The position numbers were made by a program, and so were the translations under genes. DNA of 8,474 nucleotides, taken from the NCBI GenBank assembly GCA_018053685.1, contig JAGPKW010000029.1, forward strand, positions 1 through 8,474, in the 5' to 3' direction. The notes under the pieces were generated by a model. The model worked only from the letters and a program-made list of their open reading frames with translations. It ran no database searches and had not been told where the DNA came from. The DNA comes from Patescibacteria group bacterium (GTDB lineage Bacteria > Patescibacteriota > Patescibacteriia > JAGPKW01). Numbering within the stretch: position 1 is the stretch's first letter; each line of letters begins with the position of its first letter. Shown here piece by piece: positions 7,201-8,474 of this stretch.

Positions 7201-8474
7201 TAAAGGAAGAAGATTTAATAAAACAAGCACAAGAAGAAGTTAAAAATGGTAAAATTGATTTTGAATTTTTAGGTGATGACACAACAGATTTAATGAGGCA
7301 GGAAATGTTGTTTGAAATATTGATGATGATGAATCCAAAATTTGCAGAAGAATATAGAAATGCAAAAGAAGATTTATTTAATCAATTAGAAGCAGATAAG
7401 GATTATAATGAGTTGATGAAAATGCTTAATAGTGAAAACATCAATAAAGATATAGATAAGTTTAAAACATTGCTTCAAACAATATCAGAAAAGATAAATT
7501 TATTTGCTAAAAATACATTAAATGAAATTAGTGATAAATACAGAGAGCAACTAAAAGAGGATTTGCCAGAATCTGTTACACCAGAAAATATTGAATATGA
7601 CCAAATAGACCATATTGCTTATAAAGTGTTTAAGGGAATTGAATTACAAAAACATGAAGCTGAATTATACAAAGATAAAAATGTAAAAGAAAGGGTTGAT
7701 AAGATTGTTGAAATATTCAAAAAGGCAGATGAAGAAAAGTTTACTATTAAAGAAGATGACCCATCAGTTATAACAGAAAAAGAATATAAAGAAGCAATGG
7801 AAGAGGATGATAAAACTGGAGAAGATATTGATGAGAATGATATTGTTTATTTGTTAAATAACCCTAACAAAATATCTGCTGAAAAATTATTTAATATAAT
7901 GAGGAAAAAAGAAAAAGGAGAAAAATTAACTGATGAAGAAGAATTATTGTTAAGTATAGATGATGATATATTGCTTAAAAAAATAAATGAACATAGAGTG
8001 AAATATATAAAAGATAAAAATATATATACAGTATATGATATTTTAAATAAATATATAAATTCTAAAAAAGAAAATAAGGAAGTTGTATTGACAAATAAAG
8101 AAGAAGAAATAGTTGATTATTTAGGAGATCAATATTTTAAAGAATTAACTAAATATGAAAATGAAATAGTTTCTGTAATAGAAAAATATGACTTGTTACA
8201 AAATAAAAAAATTAAAAATATTACATTTACTTTTAATGAAAGAAAGGTGTTAAATTTATTAGGATTTGATTATTTTAAAGCAGTAATAAATTATAAAAAT
8301 ATTCAAAATGAAATAAGCCAACAACAAAAACAACAAGAGAGTAATGCACCACAACAAATAGCTGAAATAGAAAGAGGAAGGCAAGAAGAATTAGATAAAT
8401 TACCAATTATAAATTTAAAAAGTAAAGAATTATTACGAGATGATAGAAATGATAAAGATAGTGTTAAGCAATTA
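4290..8474 (+). CDS. Giant phage virion-associated protein, 3' end missing (probable ejected cargo protein)
   Basis: The frame runs from ATG 4290 to the right edge, 1395 codons without a stop (checked codon by codon), so the full protein is larger. Residues 50-114 are aromatic, with Trp at 68, 74, 97, 110 and 112 (FNPYNPYNEQNW, DYWADYGRM). Residues 157-208 are hydrophobic and Gly/Ala-rich. Residues 211-234 are a Lys/Ala repeat. Further glycine-rich amphipathic stretches lie at about 311-335 and 487-550 (EGLQEIMQE, then KIFVHGAMAGGM). Coiled coils lie at about 731-835. Residues 930-1020 are helical and Leu/Met-rich. From about 1130 the chain is very Lys/Glu/Asp-rich, with KGEKLTDEEELLL near 1205 and a Gln-rich linker at 1343-1356 followed by AEIERGRQEELDKL. 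No cysteine and no DxDxD-type RNA polymerase motif occur in the visible part. Phages of this type carry giant virion proteins delivered with the DNA; assignment to that class is inference. Alternatives are a polyvalent polyprotein or the N-terminal part of a virion RNA polymerase. Confidence 0.92.
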   Translation, partial: MNGNDFSKYMNNAIQSGLQEIDNVNLNSLNKQSGINILDPNDINRYRFQKDFDASTFNPYNPYNEQNWINKESWGSALRKGFSGMASRFSNTFVDYWADYGRMVDALFSWDWSKMIKSPEEQYKAYYEDQQEMYKNYVFVPEEKRDAIFGKSGISEFISNAGFSLGTYTGFALELLADAAITIATIPAGGEGAVSFGATLGKFGAKLGMKSAAKATAKSAAKATAKSAAKKTTKASQFFKGMYQYSHIDDFAKAVSSPNNFTRAQRNMVKDRFAALSFNIGGIAKSKSVGDFFLQVGKGLPYLGEAFRYGERMVKAGKAGYSAATLAGMGVMGLRRMAQEFNMASTESSFEAIQAYGTSLDMMLQDYKNKGYNIDEYDFNKMQELSFESSLKTYNTNLAILGLTNRIQFGTLFNKMPMHKTWLTRNIMGNSLEGIHTVSRKGVSKIYNTSGLFGGTRTLFKIGKDFGWRKAGTESIKLFGKDFLKFDLVEGLQEIMQETTSKAWADYYSNQYYNAEKSIGTAFGDALGSMWSKEGLKIFVHGAMAGGMIKIPTHVMNNILEYTQIKTTDRQYGKKENPYRQAKKRKQEDIDFLNDLMWTKDFNSSSISGLANALQNSIKMDEAAKNGNDYEWNNAKDNMLIQGIIAANRLGVDYAYIHAVETLGDDITIEEFNKMMGVDLDQTKYSTPKEFTSKIASQLRRYTDTVTKLRNEFNNKINPADFDPKSSNYIAAIITAKKQEEAINNIAILELQGERNLERIQKMKDEVSKLSGLETSSYYAFEILTNRERLNSELGEVEGRILTLENTLKAEGLTKDDITATKKQLNILEKRKAELTEWGNYFIKDKNGEYKFVGEKIENEGKVYYDPESNRVKEVFRNILNNKNKEEGFNEINDSVFKEASIKIYDIIRLSEQTRDISEQLLSLQDPEKFMALVKRMEEGHLKFLMSGILQESFHTLDISLIRHFAKKWNLKEEDLIKQAQEEVKNGKIDFEFLGDDTTDLMRQEMLFEILMMMNPKFAEEYRNAKEDLFNQLEADKDYNELMKMLNSENINKDIDKFKTLLQTISEKINLFAKNTLNEISDKYREQLKEDLPESVTPENIEYDQIDHIAYKVFKGIELQKHEAELYKDKNVKERVDKIVEIFKKADEEKFTIKEDDPSVITEKEYKEAMEEDDKTGEDIDENDIVYLLNNPNKISAEKLFNIMRKKEKGEKLTDEEELLLSIDDDILLKKINEHRVKYIKDKNIYTVYDILNKYINSKKENKEVVLTNKEEEIVDYLGDQYFKELTKYENEIVSVIEKYDLLQNKKIKNITFTFNERKVLNLLGFDYFKAVINYKNIQNEISQQQKQQESNAPQQIAEIERGRQEELDKLPIINLKSKELLRDDRNDKDSVKQL
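4758..4919 (+). other. Hydrophobic Gly/Ala-rich segment in the giant protein
   Basis: Residues 157-210 of the third protein run FISNAGFSLGTYTG, FALELLADAAITIATIPAGG, then GAVSFGATLGKFGAKLGMK. One stretch (about 171-188) is close to a membrane-spanning length but contains Glu 174 and Asp 178, so it is an amphipathic rather than a classical transmembrane helix. The segment is followed directly by a basic repeat. In ejected virion proteins such segments can insert into or cross the host envelope; that role is inference here. Confidence 0.55.
4920..4991 (+). repeat. 24-base tandem repeat encoding SAAKATAK
   Basis: Two identical 24-base units, 4920-4943 and 4944-4967, encode Ser-Ala-Ala-Lys-Ala-Thr-Ala-Lys. 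A third, diverged unit at 4968-4991 encodes SAAKKTTK. Together they form residues 211-234 of the giant protein. The Lys/Ala composition resembles the basic tails of histone H1-like and some HU-like proteins, which bind DNA without sequence specificity; in this protein it could equally be a flexible basic linker. The length keeps the frame. Confidence 0.92.
6480..6794 (+). other. Coiled-coil region in the giant protein
   Basis: Residues about 731-835 are two charged helices with regularly spaced Ile/Leu/Met: first AKKQEEAINNIAILELQ through RIQKMKDEVSKL, then RERLNSELGEVEGRILTLEN through KKQLNILEKRKAEL. A short break, SGLETSSYYAFEIL, lies between them, which would allow an antiparallel hairpin. 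The region separates the glycine-rich N-terminal half from the Lys/Glu-rich part. Judged by eye; no coiled-coil score was computed. Confidence 0.6.

Noticed and set aside
4290..8474. Virion RNA polymerase catalytic motif (DFDID-like DxDxD)
   Set aside because: I looked for it because giant crAss-like proteins can be RNA polymerases. The acidic clusters present (around DDDI and DIDEND) lack the pattern and its context; the motif could still lie beyond the edge.

Overview
The window looks like part of the late (virion) region of a tailed phage. The host is probably in the Bacteroidota, and the crAss-like phages are the closest group I can think of. This is inference from gene layout and protein character; I could not run a search. 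Directly visible are a very AT-rich sequence (lines counted by hand gave about 20-35% GC), three long plus-strand genes that almost abut (gaps of 15 and 4 bases), and no promoter, terminator, RNA gene, insertion sequence or CRISPR array. Neither visible gene start has a Shine-Dalgarno sequence. Both have A/T-rich leaders instead, as is usual in Bacteroidota and their phages. Arginine is almost always AGA or AGG, and both visible stops are TAA.

Layout: (1) bases 1-1621 hold the 3' part of a gene that begins before the window (539 residues visible). It has a Glu/Asp/Ser tandem repeat in the middle and a Gln/Asn/Ala-rich helical region in the C-terminal half. (2) Bases 1637-4285 hold a complete 882-residue gene, mostly helical, with two coiled-coil stretches and a C-terminal part that looks richer in beta strand. 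(3) Bases 4290-8474 hold the first 1395 codons of a giant gene still open at the right edge. It has an aromatic-rich N-terminus, a hydrophobic Gly/Ala-rich segment, a Lys/Ala tandem repeat, further glycine-rich amphipathic stretches, coiled coils, and a long Lys/Glu-rich region.

How they may work together: the genes are co-oriented, tightly packed, progressively longer, and lack enzymatic motifs I can recognise. I infer that they encode large virion-associated proteins, such as ring/muzzle or internal cargo proteins ejected into the host. The most striking observation is that the three reading frames contain no cysteine in 2,816 visible residues. That fits proteins that are unfolded, threaded through a tail and exposed to an oxidising periplasm, but the cause is inference. 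Every base outside the two short gaps is coding.
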